Assembly: GCF_040807025.1 (NCBI RefSeq)
Contig: NC_090956.1
Location: 5,878,517 to 5,942,516 of the forward strand
Length of the DNA stretch: 64,000 nt
Source: Struthio camelus
Lineage: Eukaryota > Chordata > Aves > Struthioniformes > Struthionidae
Direction of reading: 5' to 3'
The position numbers and the translations under genes were made by a program. The number at the start of each line of letters is the position of its first letter. Within the stretch, counting starts at the first letter, position 1. The notes under the pieces are model-generated. The model ran no database searches and was not told the origin of the DNA. It saw only the letters and a list, made by a program, of their open reading frames with translations. Shown piece after piece: positions 62,607 to 64,000 of this stretch.

Positions 62607-64000
62607 GTACAGGCATAGCTTCCCCCCCACCTTGTGTCTAACTAGTACCTTGCACATTGGGCTGATGAAGTCTGTATAGCTGCTAGATACGTCTTTTTTT
62701 TATCCCCTTTGAATTGAAGTTTTTGTAGAGTTGAGCTATTCATAACATCTTCCTCGATTTTCTGTTATCTAATAAATATAATTGAGTTTATAGGGCAGCC
62801 ACTCTTCCTGTGCAGGCTTAAATGGGGCCTCACTAATCAACTGCTTATTTTCATGAAATACAAGGAAACTTGATATCGTTGCAGCCTTCCATCCCTCTGT
62901 AAAATGTAGTTGTAACTGCCAAGTGGAGATGAACAGGGATTGGCACGCGCTTTCAGATGCAGTGTGATCATGTTAGTCTCATTTCATTAGAAACTAGATG
63001 AAAGGTATTACCACTTTGTACCACTTTTGACCACTTTGTACTTAAAAATAAATAAACCCTGAAATATGGATAATACTGAAATAGGAATAAAAATATCCAC
63101 TGGTTTGAGGTTGCTGTTTCTTGATATACTATGCAGTTTTATAAGAATTGGATTTAGATTTTACGTTATAGGCTGATGGATGCTAGGTGATGTTTTGAAT
63201 GCCAAATAAATTGAGTTTTAAAAAACAGCCAATAAACAGCCCGTTTTTCCTTAGCAGACTATATATGTTCTTGGCCAGTAACCATCCATTTATTGAAATG
63301 TTCCCATTATTTGTAATTATCACTAAGTTCCTACTAATTTTTCATTTTAATAGTAGGCTTTCATTTTTAATACAATATTATTCATTTGCTAAACTTAAGC
63401 CTGTAACTCAGCATTTTAAAGGTTACAAATAAATCCTTTTCACAGAATCAAGAGTCTTTTTCAGACTGTATAAAATCTCTTGTTCCCCTACTAAGAATTT
63501 TACAGCAACACGTTAATTTAGTCTTTTAAAACTGCAGTTATAACTTTTGTTTGGCAAGGGAGGTGAGACAATTAGTTTTGTGACTATAAACAGGCAGATT
63601 TTTGTGAGCATTTTGGTTTTATTAAATACAGACATTACGTGTTAAATATTTCCAACCACAGTAAGCCTTCGTGTGTTATAATAGTGACTATTCTTCTTTG
63701 TTGATTTGCCATCTAATTGTATGGCTGACAATTTGGCACGAGGTTTTATGCATTCATGCAGTAGTGTGGTGGGCCTGTGTGAACTGCGGCAGTGGTGGGG
63801 GGGGGTCTCTGTAGCCATCGCAGATACATTTTGTAAACCTAAGTTAAGAGAATCTGCAAAAAATTAATTTGTTGGGCACAGCTGAACATGTCTAATAATT
63901 GCCAGCTTGGTCTTTTCACAGTAACTTCTGTTAAAGTGCCTCTGGTTCAGGCATTTTGCCTGGTTATAGATTAAGAGCTACTTGGATTGTTTCCCTAGCG
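62607..64000 (+). other. IQCE: IQCE intron 16 (continues past the window)
   Basis: The donor GTACAG follows exon 16 at 62607. The remaining 1.4 kb is AT-rich and holds no recognised coding exon. The IQ-motif exons are expected further right. Confidence 0.6.

Overview
The window is vertebrate nuclear DNA, most likely from a bird. Three intron-containing genes can be read exon by exon with canonical splice sites and matching reading phase: AMZ1 (minus strand), BRAT1 (minus) and the 5' two-thirds of IQCE (plus). Introns are short, intergenic gaps are small, promoters are GC-rich, and interspersed repeats are almost absent apart from one CR1 LINE 3' end, the LINE family dominant in birds. The species cannot be named from the sequence.

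Layout. 1-3.1 kb looks like the end of a long 3' untranslated region on the plus strand. By synteny with mammals, where GNA12 and AMZ1 converge, it is most likely the GNA12 tail. 3.1-8.9 kb is intergenic, with one possible TATA-type promoter near 8.1 kb. 8.9-25.3 kb is AMZ1: seven coding-strand exons in total, exon 1 non-coding in a CpG island at 24.8-25.3 kb, exons 2-7 coding a 501-residue protein. A GC-rich minisatellite with a 93-bp higher-order period fills the start of AMZ1 intron 1. 25.3-39.3 kb is intergenic, with no convincing gene and one CpG-rich patch at 32.1-32.65 kb. 39.46-48.43 kb is BRAT1: twelve coding exons, 794 residues, ending in the conserved Asp-Cys-Tyr tail. 48.1-49.1 kb is a CpG island serving as a divergent promoter for BRAT1 and IQCE. 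48.86-62.61 kb holds sixteen IQCE exons (489 codons). The IQ-motif exons lie beyond the right edge.

The genes are functionally separate: AMZ1 is a putative zinc metallopeptidase, BRAT1 a nuclear HEAT-repeat scaffold linked to ATM signalling and Integrator, and IQCE a ciliary Hedgehog-pathway anchor. BRAT1 and IQCE share a promoter region.

No clearly new biological system was found. The most interesting points are a Thr where metzincins have their third zinc-binding His in AMZ1, the phase-preserving 93-bp minisatellite just inside AMZ1 intron 1, an apparent inversion of the BRAT1-IQCE block relative to mammals, and an orphan TATA/MEF2-like promoter candidate near 8.1 kb.
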